DNA from: Vespula vulgaris
Lineage: Eukaryota; Arthropoda; Insecta; Hymenoptera; Vespidae
Direction of reading: 5' to 3'
DNA: 64,000 bases
Assembly: GCF_905475345.1 (NCBI RefSeq)
Contig: NC_066586.1
Location: 3,822,501 to 3,886,500 of the forward strand
Shown here: in pieces, positions 23,368-34,183 of the stretch
Numbering within the stretch: position 1 is the first letter of the stretch
How the letters are laid out: each line of letters opens with the position of its first letter
Notes under the pieces: generated by a model
Databases searched by the model: none
What the model was told of the DNA's origin: nothing
Seen by the model: the letters and a program-made list of their open reading frames with translations, nothing else
Position numbers and translations under genes: made by a program

Positions 23368-23422
23368 CAACCAACCAACCAACCAACCAACCAACCAACC
23401 AACCAACCAACTAACCAACCAA
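23368..23422 (+). repeat. CCAA tetranucleotide repeat, about 13 units
   Basis: CAAC/CCAA units with one CTAA variant. On minus it reads as Gly-Trp-Leu-Val repeats and on plus as Gln-Pro-Thr-Asn; these are repeat artefacts. Confidence 0.95.
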
Positions 23423-24109
23423 TCATCGACTTCGTTTGAACGAGGGGAATAAACTCTACTTCTTTTCCTGCGAACGATGACTTTGTCATCGTCCCTAGGG
23501 AAGGACGGGTCACAAGCTCGTCTTCTCGAAGTATCTACTTACTTTGTAACACGAGGGAGATGATATCGACTAGGGTGAGCAACTTTGAACGAAGCAGAAC
23601 AGATGGAATAAAAAGTTCTTGAATTTATGTGACTAGCGTAAAACTATCAAGAGAATCTTTTCTCCACTTATTATCCTATCGATAAGGTACGATACGTGTA
23701 CTATGATTTTTCTAACTCGATCACGAAACGTGAATGTCATTTCTATATTCCCAATCGAAGATCGTTGATGATTACGTGAGATATATTTTGGAGAGGATAA
23801 AAGACAATCTTTTTTTTTCGTTCCTAATATTTTTATAATTTTATTACTGATAGGGAGTATTCTTTTTATCTTTCTTTTTTTTTTCATTTGTGAGATATTT
23901 TCGGATCGATTTTCGGAAGACGATCTTTTCTTTTTCATTTCGTTCTGTAATCAATTTTGTGATAATTATATTATTATAAAATCGTAGAGCGTTTAGACGG
24001 AGGTGTTCCTTTTTTTTTTCATCTTCTTATCGATTCTGAAAGATTCACAAAGATATTTTATGAGAAAAGGAAGAAGAAATTAGCGATGGTAAGTACGAAG
24101 AGTAGAAAA

Positions 24110-24420
24110 AGAAGGAGGAGGAGGAGGAGGAGGAGGATGAGGAGAGTGGAAAACGCGATAAGTCCGTAGGTAAGAGCACTTGAATTGAGACTGTGGTGAC
24201 TGTTGGTGCCTCGGGCTGATATTACGCCGGACAAAGGCGAGTTTGCTATGGCCGCCAGCATCTTCGAAGTGTTGTACGTTCGCTCGCCTTTGGGACTTGC
24301 AATCGTACCGCGCGACCATAGTCGATTGCTTTCTGGTAGCATCTGTGGATAGCGTGTGGCCGTGGCTAATGTGATCTACGTTCGCGTAGCACACTCGCGA
24401 GTTGTCGGAGAAAAATCGTT
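24110..24420. other. AGG repeat and GC-richer island
   Basis: An AGG tract (24114-24138) followed by about 280 bp of GC-richer DNA, open in two minus-strand frames at once. Overlapping open frames without a family match argue against a gene. 23423-24109 is AT-rich with nothing recognised. Confidence 0.3.
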
Positions 24421-24859
24421 AAAGGGTCTGCTGTAGGTAGCGAGGGTTCGATACGACATTGTTCAGAGTAAATTTCGAGAAGGGAAGATGCAATTTTCAT
24501 TTTCTTCTTCTTTTTTTTTTCATAAAAGACAGTGCGACAGTAAGAACGATAATTTTTTCAGGGACACCAAATTACCATAAAAATGTCGAAAGATTTATGA
24601 TAAAGGAAAAAAGAAAGAAAGAAAGAAAAAAGAAAAGAAAAAAATGGGGAGAAAAAGTAACACCAGAGATATTGTATAATACCGAACGTAGAATCTTAAT
24701 ATCGAGACTCGAAGCCATCGGTAGCGCTTAAAGCTCGCGTTATAAACTAAATAAATAATCCGCAGCATCTGGTCTCATCGTATCTGCGTATGTGTCGCAA
24801 GCCGGCTAATAAATCGCATCCCACCCCGCGATAGCCGCGAGGGCTGCCACCTTTTGCTT

Positions 24860-24912
24860 TCTCTCTCTCTCTCTCTCTGTCTGTCTGTCTTTCTCTATCT
24901 CTTTCTTTCTTT
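24860..24912 (+). repeat. CT / CTGT microsatellite
   Basis: CT units with a short CTGT run (24877-24890) and CTTT decay, inside a GC-richer stretch (24760-25080) with no supportable exon. 24421-24759 holds A-rich and GAAA-rich sequence. Confidence 0.85.
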
Positions 24913-25395
24913 CTCGCCGACGCGTGCTGTTCGAACAAAAATGTAGGTAAGCCCATTTGCCGTAGGACCACGTAAATCATCGTCATTGTTCTTGTTGCTT
25001 TATCGCCGTCTCGTCTCTTTCTCTCCTTCTCTCGGTGGCTTCCACTACGTTTACGAACGGCGGCAGTCACCGAGAGATAGAGGTGTACGTAAGTACTTCA
25101 TAGGTAGGTACCCATGGCACCATAGGGATTACCAGCATCTTAACGTTCTTCGTGTTCGTTGAAATACATACATACACGTCTATATATGTACACGTAAATA
25201 CATAGGTACGTGGCAAACGAGGCGCTACGTTAAGTTAATTCAAGGGACCCTGCCTCCCAAGTAGTCACTGTGGAAAACGTGAATTGCACGTCGGAAGTGC
25301 ACGGATCGTTTCTGTATTATCTAAGTTGGAAGAAATCACCGTGGTACCGGTACTTGCCGAGCTTGTCGTTGACCATCATCCTTAACTTCGTCGAC

Positions 25396-25404
25396 ATTGT
25401 TGTC

Positions 25405-25437
<33 letters not shown>

Positions 25438-25440
25438 CGC
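25396..25440 (+). repeat. GTTGTC hexanucleotide repeat
   Basis: About six GTCGTT units with a TCG-only start. The neighbouring 25090-25390 is GC-balanced (with CACCGTGGTACCGGTACTT near 25338) but no frame is convincing. Confidence 0.85.
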
Positions 25441-25714
25441 ATCTGATAGAGCCACTACCGTCACGAATGGTTGGCTAACTTTGATCATCGGGACAAGGGA
25501 TTAGAGATATCTAGAATATATAAGTTAGAATCCAACGAAAATGACTAATGGGGCTCTCTTGGCAATGGAAGAATCAACCTCGTGAATAATACTTTGTGCT
25601 ACTCTCGTATTATGCATGCTACCCTAATTTTATTGCGAGCTCTTCGAATACGGAGAACTCGACTTACGAGCTCGAGCGCGATTACTTTACTCGTCGGTCG
25701 GGATTAAACGTGCC

Positions 25715-25760
25715 GAGAAAGAGAGAGAGAGAGAGAGAGGAAGAGAGAGATGGAGATAGT
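25715..25760 (+). repeat. GA microsatellite
   Basis: GA tract of about 25 bp with further GA units to 25755. 25450-25710 and 25765-25960 hold no supportable gene. Confidence 0.85.
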
Positions 25761-26159
25761 CAAAGCGTTCGTAGCTTCGTTGGAGTTCGCGATCGAAGAA
25801 ATACGATATTGTGGGAACGTCGAGATAATTTTATCTCTCGAACTACCGACGCTACAATGGCCCTCGTGACGCTTCTCTTTAATCGGCTTTACCGATGCGA
25901 TCCGAACTAATAGTAAAAAATTTCGAAATATACGTCTTAATAAAACCCTCGTCCAATTCTTTCTCTCTCTCTCTTTCTCTCTGCCTCTCTGTAAAAATCA
26001 ATACCATTAGATACATATTTACATTTTTCATTAGATCCTTTTTGTTAACAAATAAAAAGATAAATGAGAAAGATGTATCACACATAGTTCGTTGGTAAAA
26101 TCTCATACTTGTTTGTAAGAAAACGAATGTTCTTATACTTAGAAAAGCCATAACTTTGG

Positions 26160-26520
26160 ATCGTCGAAGATGTCGCTAGGATGGTTGACTCTTGGCCCAA
26201 CAAAGTTTTTAAGGAAGAAGTTAAACACGTACCGAGTTCGACACGACAATGGCTCGAGTGTGGTAGTCGAAAGTGTTTCGCATAGAGTCGGGACTGGTTA
26301 CGCGGGTGCATCTCGCATGGTAATCAGCATTTCATCGTCTTCCCTTACGGCGTTTAACAGGGCCTCGGCTCCTTCTGCTATCCGATTGGTACACATTCTG
26401 ACGATTTACCCCTTGTGCCGTAAAAGGTCCGTTGAATCCTTACTTCTTGCGTGGACAAACGAAGAAACAACATTGCCACGGTTCCCTCGTTACACCGTTA
26501 ACCCAACCCAACGTCATGGA
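26160..26520. other. GC-richer island with overlapping frames on both strands
   Basis: Open on plus (26170 onward, running into a GA repeat) and on minus (26311-26078; and 34 codons starting at about 26390 with MCTNRIAEGAEALL). A stop sits three codons before that minus ATG, so it would have to be a start exon. No family is recognised. This is either a conserved non-coding block or an unrecognised small exon. Confidence 0.2.
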
Positions 26521-26542
26521 GAATGGAGGGAAAAGGAAAAAG

Positions 26543-26545
<3 letters not shown>

Positions 26546-26586
<41 letters not shown>
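26546..26586 (+). repeat. GA microsatellite
   Basis: GA tract extended by GAAGGA and GAAAGA units to about 26620. CTC/TCC-rich sequence (26707-26785) follows with opposite strand bias. Confidence 0.95.
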
Positions 26587-26589
<3 letters not shown>

Positions 26590-26930
26590 AGAAGGAGAAA
26601 GAGAAAGAGAGAGAGAGACAGGAAGGTCGCGAACGATATCTACGACATGCCGATTCCGCATGAACGGGCAGAAAATACGACGCTGTATCGTTCCTTCGGC
26701 CGATTCCCTTCTCCTCCTTTTTTACCTCCTCCTTCTGCTTCATCTCATCCTTGTCCTCCTTCTCCTCTTCCTCTTCTTCGTTTCATCCACCTCACGGTAC
26801 ATAACGCTCCTTTGGTTTAATCGTATTTATGACCCAGGAAACAAAATGGCAAGTGCAACGGTGGAAGCTCATTTGCAAGGTTTACCTAAATCTAAAACGC
26901 GACCGAGAGAGAGAAAGAGAGAAAGATAGA

Positions 26931-26933
<3 letters not shown>

Positions 26934-26997
<64 letters not shown>
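26934..26997 (+). repeat. GA microsatellite, about 31 units
   Basis: Uninterrupted except near its left edge. One of the three longest GA tracts in the window. Confidence 0.96.
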
Positions 26998-27000
<3 letters not shown>

Positions 27001-27831
27001 CTATAGCGTAGTCTTGATCATTCGCAAAAACTTAAAAATACATAAGTCTCTTTTCGCTGCGGGATTTCCAAGTTAACTACAGAATTTTTTGAGTTTTATT
27101 ACTTTTGTTTCGTTGAACTGTCGTCTCGATCGTATGTAACTCAGATATTCTAGATCTTCTTGTTATTTTTTATTCTTATAATATTCACGGTCGGTAGAGT
27201 TCTATAAAAGCATAAAGGAAAGTTTGAGTTAACATGCATATATTGAATTTAATTTACGAGGAATTTATTATCGATTGCAGATGTACTTATGTATGTATGT
27301 ACAAGAGAGCATATTATCAGAATAATAAAAAAGCGATGCACGTAAATCTACGATCTACAAAAAAATATACTATTTGGTTCGTGTTCTTTCGTTTTGTTTT
27401 ATCAATACTTCCAAGTATCTACTTTAAATAGATCTAAAAGTAAGATTAAAAAGAAGGAGAAGGAGAAGAAGAAGAGGAAGAAGAAAAAGAAAAAGGAATG
27501 TGATTGATGAATAAGTGCAACAGGTAGCATGAATAATGAATGAAAAAACGAATCCTATGTCAGGTTCGACTAGGTTTTTCTAATTCGGCGTTTCGAGTTA
27601 TTTTTTAAAGGCAGCTTTTTCTTAAGAGATTTTTCAGGTGTCCCATGGAAAGTATTATAAATTTTCATGACGTAAAATTTAGTCTAATTTCCTCGTACGG
27701 TATAGTGTCATGGAAATCGCGCAATCGGGTTTAATAGAGCCACGACGTCGAAAGAGATTACCCTCGTTACGTCGTCACGACGACGACGACGATAGTGAGA
27801 GTAATCGTGGAGTCCCTGCAGCGTAACGCAG

Positions 27832-27833
<2 letters not shown>
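26998..27833. other. AT-rich stretch
   Basis: AT-rich with an AAG/GAAAAA-rich patch at about 27449-27500 and a short GAC trinucleotide run at 27779-27793. Nothing else is recognised. Confidence 0.5.

Positions 27834-27870
<37 letters not shown>
27834..27870 (+). repeat. CT microsatellite
   Basis: Pure CT of about 37 bp, followed by GAAA/GAAG-rich sequence (27878-27930) and T-rich sequence (27973-28030). Confidence 0.95.
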
Positions 27871-27872
<2 letters not shown>

Positions 27873-28084
27873 ATGTAAAAGAAAGAAAAAAATAAAGAAA
27901 GAAAGGAAGAAAGAAAGAGAAAGAAAGATAGTATCGAGTCTCATAAAATGATATCGAGGAAGGTCGTTAAGTTTCTTTTTTTTTTCTTTTACTTTCTTTT
28001 TTACTCTCTCTTTTTCTGTCCCTATTTCTGTCTCCTTTGAACGGCCGATCGTTTTATAAGGACGACAATTTTCTTCGGTCTTTC

Positions 28085-28259
28085 GGTTAACCTGAAGCGT
28101 AACTCTGGTGACAATGTATTTTAATGGTTCAGTGCATGTTCCGAAACCGGTTGCCCAGAGACAAGTTAGAAATAATTGCTGGTCGAAATAGATGGTAGCA
28201 AGTCGATTACCGCTCATACCGTCACACCCTGATACTCTTTCGATGGTTGGGCGTGTCAT
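28085..28259 (-). other. possible orphan exon, unrecognised
   Basis: This minus-strand frame reads as varied protein with several Cys (start MTRPTIERVSGCDGM, later LTCLWATGFGTC) before it runs into repeat-derived residues. GTATCAG at its 5' side could act as an acceptor and CAG|GTTAAC near 28095 as a weak donor. The plus strand is also open here (ATG 28114 to TAG 28191). Coding-like composition on both strands suggests either an exon or a constrained non-coding element. No family is recognised. Confidence 0.2.
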
Positions 28260-28684
28260 TTAGTCGTCTGTAGTGAATGTTACAAAGTCGTGCACTCCAC
28301 ACCTTCGTCCTTGTCATCGTGCACAAGTTCTCGGATCATCGATTGATATTCCATAGCTATAAATGTATTTACTATATATCGTCGCTTCTTATCACTGACA
28401 AATTTTTTATCGAATCGATAATTTCGAAGATAATTACGATCCAATTCGATACGATTCGATTCGTAATAATATTATGAATGACAATATTATTTTCTCACGT
28501 ACATGCATATTCTTGAAATTTTAATGACGATAATAAGAGACTTAGTCATACGAACGAAATTCGAGCGAATATTAAAAAAATTCCTTGTTGTTTCGTTTTT
28601 CTTAGAATCATGAATCTATCGACAAGAAACTAAATGAAAAAAGCTTCGATACTTCGAAGAAGAGACGTACGAAAGATAAGAAGG

Positions 28685-28722
28685 AAAGAAAAGAAAAGAA
28701 AAGAAAAGAAAAGAAAAGAAAA
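28685..28722 (+). repeat. AAAAG pentanucleotide repeat
   Basis: About seven AAAAG units. The upstream 28280-28680 is AT-rich with nothing recognised. Confidence 0.93.
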
Positions 28723-29099
28723 GGAAAGTACCAAAATAAAAACGAGGCAAAGAAAAATAAACAAACGGCAAGAGATGTCGAGATCGTGCAATAGGTCGTA
28801 AGTTTTCGCGTAAGATCGGTACGGGGACGAAATAATCGTCGATCTTACGTAGCATCCCTCCGTCCGTCTCTCCCTTCCAATCGTCACTTCGTCTTTGTCG
28901 TTATTATTGGAAGGTGGAAAACGTGTACGTACGGACGTACACAGAAACACATAGAAGTTTAGCAAGGATGCCGAGCGGGGTTCTTTCGATGTGGGTGCGC
29001 CTTTCACGTGTGGTAAGGACGTTCGCTCGCTCGAGCCATTCCGCAAGGAGGCGAGGAGAGAAAACGACGGTAGATCGGCGCGCTTTCAGAGACCGTACG

Positions 29100-29259
29100 A
29101 GTAAGAGAAAGAGAGAAAGAGAAAGAGAGAGAGAGAGAGAGGGGGGGAAGAGAGAAAGAGAAAGAGAAAGAGAGATAGGGGGAGGTGGTAGTCGGAGAGA
29201 GGGAGAAAGGTACGCGGCATGGGAAAAGGACGAGTGAGAGAGTGAGAGAGTGAGAGAGT

Positions 29260-29306
<47 letters not shown>
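29100..29306 (+). repeat. GA-rich block with GTGAGA subrepeats
   Basis: GA/GAAA units (29100-29180), a G-rich purine middle, GTGAGA units (29232-29265) and a pure GA tract (29266-29306). It lies just upstream of a putative first exon, so it could bind GAGA-type factors; this is inferred. Confidence 0.85.
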
Positions 29307-29308
<2 letters not shown>

Positions 29309-29627
29309 GGAAAGACGGAGAGAGTGATCGGATGGAATCGTATTGGTAGCAAGTCTCCTCCCGGTGTGTCGGTGATAGTACAGAGGTTTCTCTAGTAGTG
29401 GTAATAGTATTAGTTGTGTAGTAGTAGTATAGCAGTAGGGTGTACCTTACTCCGGTGAGCGGAGGCCGCTGTCAGTTCTCCCGAGACCATAGGCTCGAGC
29501 CATCGCGAGATCTCCCTCTGCTGACGATATCACCTCTTCTTGGCGATCCGTAGCAAAGCGGCTCGTCAAGACACACCACTGTGTCTCGTCCTCGCTTCGT
29601 CTCCTCTTTCCTCCTCCTCCACCTCCT

Positions 29628-29700
29628 CATCCTCATCCTCATCCTCATCCTTATCCTCATCCTTATCCTCATCCTTATCCTCCTCCTCCTCTTCCTCCTC
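29628..29700 (+). repeat. ATCCTC/ATCCTT hexanucleotide repeat
   Basis: Around nine hexamer units alternating ATCCTC and ATCCTT, then TCC units. The minus strand gives Asp-Glu-Asp-Lys repeats, which are not evidence for a gene. Confidence 0.9.
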
Positions 29701-29830
29701 CCTCGTCCTCCTTCTCCTCGTTCCTTCTTCCTCTTCTTCCTTCTTTAAACGAAACGCCCGCTCGTCATTCGAGTCGCGTGAGTGGGCGGTGTGCGGGGAC
29801 AATTAGTTCTTTTTTTCTTTTTTTTTGTTA

Positions 29831-29882
29831 TTGTTGCTGCTGCTGCTGCTGTTGTTGTTGTTCGTTCTCTTTTTTGTTCTTT

Positions 29883-29910
<28 letters not shown>
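29831..29910 (+). repeat. TGC/TGT then CT microsatellites
   Basis: Five TGC and four TGT units, then about 12 CT units at 29884-29908. TACA units follow at 30008-30050 and ACT units at 30147-30193. Confidence 0.85.
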
Positions 29911-29915
<5 letters not shown>

Positions 29916-30309
29916 TTCTTTTCTATTTTTCTTTCTTTTTTCACGAACCTTCGAACTTTCACAGAAAAGACTCGAGCGCAGGAATATTACATATATACGT
30001 ACACGTATTAATACATACATACAGGATATATACATACATACATACATACATATCGTCGTCGTCTAAAGTGGAACTAGACTCGCGATAGTGACAGTGAGAT
30101 CGCCGAAAATTATCAGTGAGGAAGTGTCAAGTGGTGAGGAAGTTGCTACTACTACTAACTGCTACTAGTATTGCTACTACTACTACTACTATTATTGCTC
30201 CTATATTACTACCTACACATCTACCTACCTATCTACCTTTCTTCGTTCTCTCCGCTCCTACCTGTCGGTCAAGGCTGAACCGTCTGAACCGGAGCCGTAA
30301 TAAGGTAGG

Positions 30310-32180
30310 TCCATTTTTCATAGCTTCGCGTTCTTGTACGTACGCTATCTGTACGGACACAATGTATTCATTACGTTTAGTCAAGGACAACGACGCTTCT
30401 TACTTATGCATAGGCACCTACGGTTTGCTGATTACTTACGATCGAACGAATATTTAATTGTATAGTACGATCGAAGGATTTCTTCGATCGATTGTGTAAA
30501 TCGATTGGTGTTAATGACCAGTACGTGCTCCTTCACCTGCTCTTTTGCTATAGCCTTTCTCTATTTAGATCGATTATTACAAACGTATTATTTATATTAA
30601 TATTATTATTAATTTTATTTCATAATTAATAGTAAAAGAAAACTAACGAATAATTAAGGCGATTCGTTGGAACATTTTTTTCTATACGTTTCGTTAAGTG
30701 ACAAATATTATTTAGCCGATCGATCGTAATCATTTATTTATGAACGTAACTAATTCGTATGAGCGGAGAGATCTAACATAGTTAAATAATGTCGAAATTT
30801 TCGATAAAAGATATTATCGTTGTTTATTTGGATATAATAATACAATACCGACGATTGGTAAATCCGATGGTTAGTTCGTTTAAAAAAAATGTTACGATAG
30901 AGATCATAAATCGCGTCAAGTTTCTCGATGATGACGGAGCTGCGGTTGACATTAAAATTTTACTCTCTCTTTCTCTCAGCGTGACGTCAACGTAAGAACG
31001 CGCGCCTACGTGCGAATGTGTGGGTGCGTTCGAGCCAACGAAGACCGACAATTTGTCAGTCTATTATTTATAGGATTAGAGACATTTAACTTGCGATTAT
31101 GCGAATAAGACTCCGGCAAGCACAGGTGCAGCTTCGCTAATCCTTCTTCGTTTAGCACGCGATGCATCACTTTGTGGCAGGTCGTTTCGTGCTGCTTCGT
31201 TCCAACCTCCATCATCCATTTTCTTATATTCTTATCTATTTTTCTAACTTAGTTATGCCTGTCGTATATTTTATTTTATAATTCTTTACCCATTATTATA
31301 TATTATTTTCTTTTAATATTCCTTATTCTTATTTTACGAGTACACGTTTATATTATATCTCTGATATAAAATGTAACACAAAGAACAATAGAAATTATTT
31401 TTCTACACTGAAAACTTTACAAAATTATCGAAGAGGGATATCTAATTATACATATTTTAATGTTACTTCCAATAAAATTTTTACTTAAAAGAAATTACCG
31501 TAAAATTATTTCCCTTTTGTATCATGAAGATGAAATAAAGTGTAACAGTCTTTCGAGAGGAATCACCTTTGACAATCACAATGTTTCGTGAATTTTTGAA
31601 GGAATGATATTAGAAATAACACATTCTCTTTATTACATTCTGTTTACATACTTAGGTATCTGCAAGAGACAGTGATGAAACGGACGGTAATTAACCAGGA
31701 TAATGGATCGCTTCGCGCTTGTCATCTCGGTGAACTAGTGTCACGGTGAATACGATAATTGCGATATTAAGTCTTACGTTTAAATAAATAGCCAAGTAAT
31801 TTATTTCTCTTCTGTTGGCACGATGACGCTTTTATAGTTCCCGTAACTAGTCAGCTTTTACAGAATTATAGAAAACGTCTTTAAAATTTAGATCATTGAA
31901 GTTGTACGTTCGTTAATTCGACGATTGGATAAAAACGATTTAATTTAATACAAAAATAATTTGGATAAATAATTTGGAATAGTGTGTTTAGCAGAAAAAT
32001 ATCTTTTATTTCTTTTTTATAATAACAAATAAGCAGCTAATGAGTTTGTATTGTACCATCGTCATTAGTAAATATTCGATCGAACAAAAATTTATTTATT
32101 AATCGACTATTTTGCAACAGTCAGGTCTAGAATCAATATTTTTTGAAAATAGTTAGATGAAGAAAGAATACGCAGACGTT
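30310..32180. other. AT-rich sequence, possible start of a long intron
   Basis: Mostly AT-rich. A GC-richer patch at 31000-31220 has a minus-strand frame of 69 codons (MMEVGTKQHETTCHKV start) with no family match, and contains TGACGTCA (30982-30989), a perfect CRE/ATF-type palindrome. 31221-32180 shows nothing recognisable. Confidence 0.4.
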
Positions 32181-32471
32181 TCGCGATCGTACGATCGGAT
32201 TGTTCTCGACGATCGTCGATCGGTCCGTGCACAAAGAAGACGACGAACGGGAATGACCTAGGAATCGAAGCTTCGAAAAACCGTTGCGTTGTGACACGTA
32301 GAGTGTTTAGTCGTTGAACCAGCTCTACTGGTTTCGTAGCAATACCACGTTAAGGGAAACTAGTTCGTCCGTTCTAATCGTATTTTCTAATCTTTCCGTA
32401 TTCCAGCGATGGAACATCGACGATATACTTTAACGGCTTCTCTCGATGAAAAATAACAAAAACAAAAAAAA

Positions 32472-32878
32472 ACAAATTTATGTCAAACTGTGAAGTCGAT
32501 ATTAAAATAATGAGAAATATCGATCGGTCGATGGGTTAATTAACTTTTAATCATTCTCCTAAAACTACGAATCTTTAAGTTACTTTCGTGAATATAAATA
32601 AACTTTGATTAAAATTTTGTAGAAAAATTCGTTCTTCTAGGATCGTGTTCGTAGGATGAAACGTTCCAAAAAGAACAAAATTTATCTTAAATTGTTAAGT
32701 TGATATTAAAATAATGAAAAATAACGACTGGTCGATGGGTTAATTAACTTTTAATCGTTCTTTTAAAACTATGGATCTTTAAGTTATATAAATAAACTTT
32801 AGTTAAAATTTGTAGAAAAATTCATTCTTTTAGGATCCTGTTCGTAGGAGAAGAAACATTCCAAGAAGAGCAAAGTTA
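32472..32878 (+). repeat. two-copy tandem repeat, about 203-bp unit
   Basis: Unit one is about 32472-32674 and unit two about 32675-32878. Shared blocks include GATATTAAAATAATGA, TCGATGGGTTAATTAAC, TTTTAATC, CTTTAAGTTA, AATAAACTTT, TTTAGGATC or CTAGGATC, and TGTTCGTAGGA. They differ by small indels and substitutions, so the duplication is not recent. Confidence 0.85.
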
Positions 32879-32879
32879 C

Positions 32880-33180
32880 TCTCGCTTTCGACGAGAAACC
32901 GAGAGGAGCGAGTAACGATCGCGATAGCGTGCCTTCGTCCGCGAAAGACGAGGATGACAACGAAGAATCGCGAGGAGCTTTCTCGGTCGAGCGAGCAAAC
33001 GTACCGACAAAGTTGCGCTACAGGGCTCGCCGTTGACCGTGGTCGTTACACAGCCGCTAATGCTTTAGTATTCTCGCAAAAAGCAATGACGCGTTCTAAT
33101 TGCTCGACATTCTTGCTGCGAATGTTGCTCCTCTCGAATGTTACGTCATTCTTATCCGTCATATTTCAACTCGAGTTTAA
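32880..33180. other. GC-richer island after the tandem repeat
   Basis: A plus frame starting with ATG at 32954 stays open to 33280 (108 codons). Its first 70 codons are in the GC-richer part and the rest in AT-rich DNA. No family is recognised, and a sharp composition change inside the frame argues against a gene. 32185-32420 is a similar GC-richer patch without a frame. Confidence 0.2.
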
Positions 33181-33540
33181 CGAAACTGTAACGTGTACGT
33201 TGAAAACGGAGAAAAATCATTACGCTCGATCGCATATAATTTTATTAAAATTTTTATACAAGACGATATTTTTCGTTTAATCAATCGGATTACTGAAATA
33301 ATGGTGACACTGATTATTCCGAAATCATCAATACGATCGTTATTTTTATTAATGAACAATTTTATATTTGCGAATATATTATTCGATTAGGAAAATCTTC
33401 TATAGGAGTATTTCGATGGTATAAATAAAAAAAGATGATAAAAGAGATGACAAAAAGGGGGAGAGAAAGGAAAAGAAAAAGGAAAGAAAGCGAATGAAAT
33501 TCCATTTTCTACCTTGGCCTTTCATGATAAAGAGTAAAAT

Positions 33541-33780
33541 CTATAATACGATTTGAGCATCAAAGTTAACTAGATTCGTGGCGGGGGCGGTGTGGTGATT
33601 ATCTGAGAAAGGAGAACTGGAATCCGATAAAGTTAATCTCCGATCTCGAAGACGGCTGTTTCGCCGACTGGCGTGAGCATCACGATCTGAAAATCCCGTC
33701 ACATCGTCAAGTGGTTTCCAGGAAACATCGGATTCCTCCGGCTTAATGCGAACCTGTTCGCTCGAAACGGCCGTCCTACG
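33541..33780 (-). other. possible terminal exon, about 70-80 codons, unrecognised
   Basis: The most coding-like frame outside the protease: non-repetitive, mixed codons, polar Ser/Asp/Arg-rich protein containing RRNSRLRDRR and LTLSDSSSPFSD, ending FDAQIVL and TAG at 33541-33543. Acceptor-like sites GGCGTAG|GA (near 33772) and AACAG|GT (near 33756) lie at its 5' side after a pyrimidine-rich run. An AATAAA lies about 200 bp downstream on the same strand, near 33341-33346. This would suit a last exon of a minus-strand gene whose other exons were not found. RRNS resembles a basophilic kinase site. It could equally be a chance frame. Confidence 0.33.
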
Positions 33781-33909
33781 CCGAACAATAGGTGTAGGCA
33801 TAGGCGTGGGTGATGCGCGGAGGTATGTATATGTATATACATACATATATACGAAGGAGATCTGGCCTTATACGATCCGGCAAGGAGATAAGCTTGGGAT
33901 ACATTTACG

Positions 33910-34183
33910 TATACAGGGTGAACCGTATAACTTGTGAAAGTTTAAACTTGTGAAAAAATTTTAGTAATTTTATTTTTGAAAAAAAAGAAAGAGAAAAAGG
34001 AAAAGAATATATAAATATACGAATATAGATACCCATAGATATCAAATATCGATTGTTAGCTTATGTTTGTGAATTACATGGAATAGGATATAAACAATTT
34101 TTTTATATCATATATCAGACCTTAAGAATTTTGTATAGAAGCTATTTTCAATGGGTTACGTTTAAAAAGGTTCACCCTGTATA
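33910..34183. mobile_element. 274-bp element with perfect 15-bp terminal inverted repeats (MITE)
   Basis: TATACAGGGTGAACC at 33910-33924 is matched exactly by its reverse complement at 34169-34183. The interior is AT-rich, lacks any transposase and has a direct repeat of AACTTGTGAAA near 33930 and 33946. The TA at each end fits a TA target duplication, as in Tc1/mariner-type elements. The outer TACAGGGTG is shared with the shorter-ended element at 3572. Confidence 0.8.

Larger units (their letters stand above)
29350..30303 (+). promoter_or_regulatory. candidate promoter and non-coding first exon
   Basis: GC-rich block with the insect-type initiator TCAGTT at 29472-29477 (A+1 at 29474), just downstream of dense GA repeats. 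Possible donors are C|GTGAGT at 29779 and AAG|GTAGGT at 30304; the second gives a 5' exon of about 830 nt. No frame starting with ATG is convincing; the region carries ATCCTC, GCT and ACT microsatellites, common in long 5' UTRs of insect developmental genes. No TATA box or exact downstream promoter element was found. Coding exons, if any, lie to the right of the window. Confidence 0.3.

Noticed and set aside
23142..23513. Gly-Trp-Leu-Val repeat protein
   Set aside because: Translation of the CCAA tetranucleotide tract.
26170..26929. Long overlapping plus frames at 26.2-26.9 kb
   Set aside because: They run through a GA microsatellite and overlap each other in different registers, with no domain.
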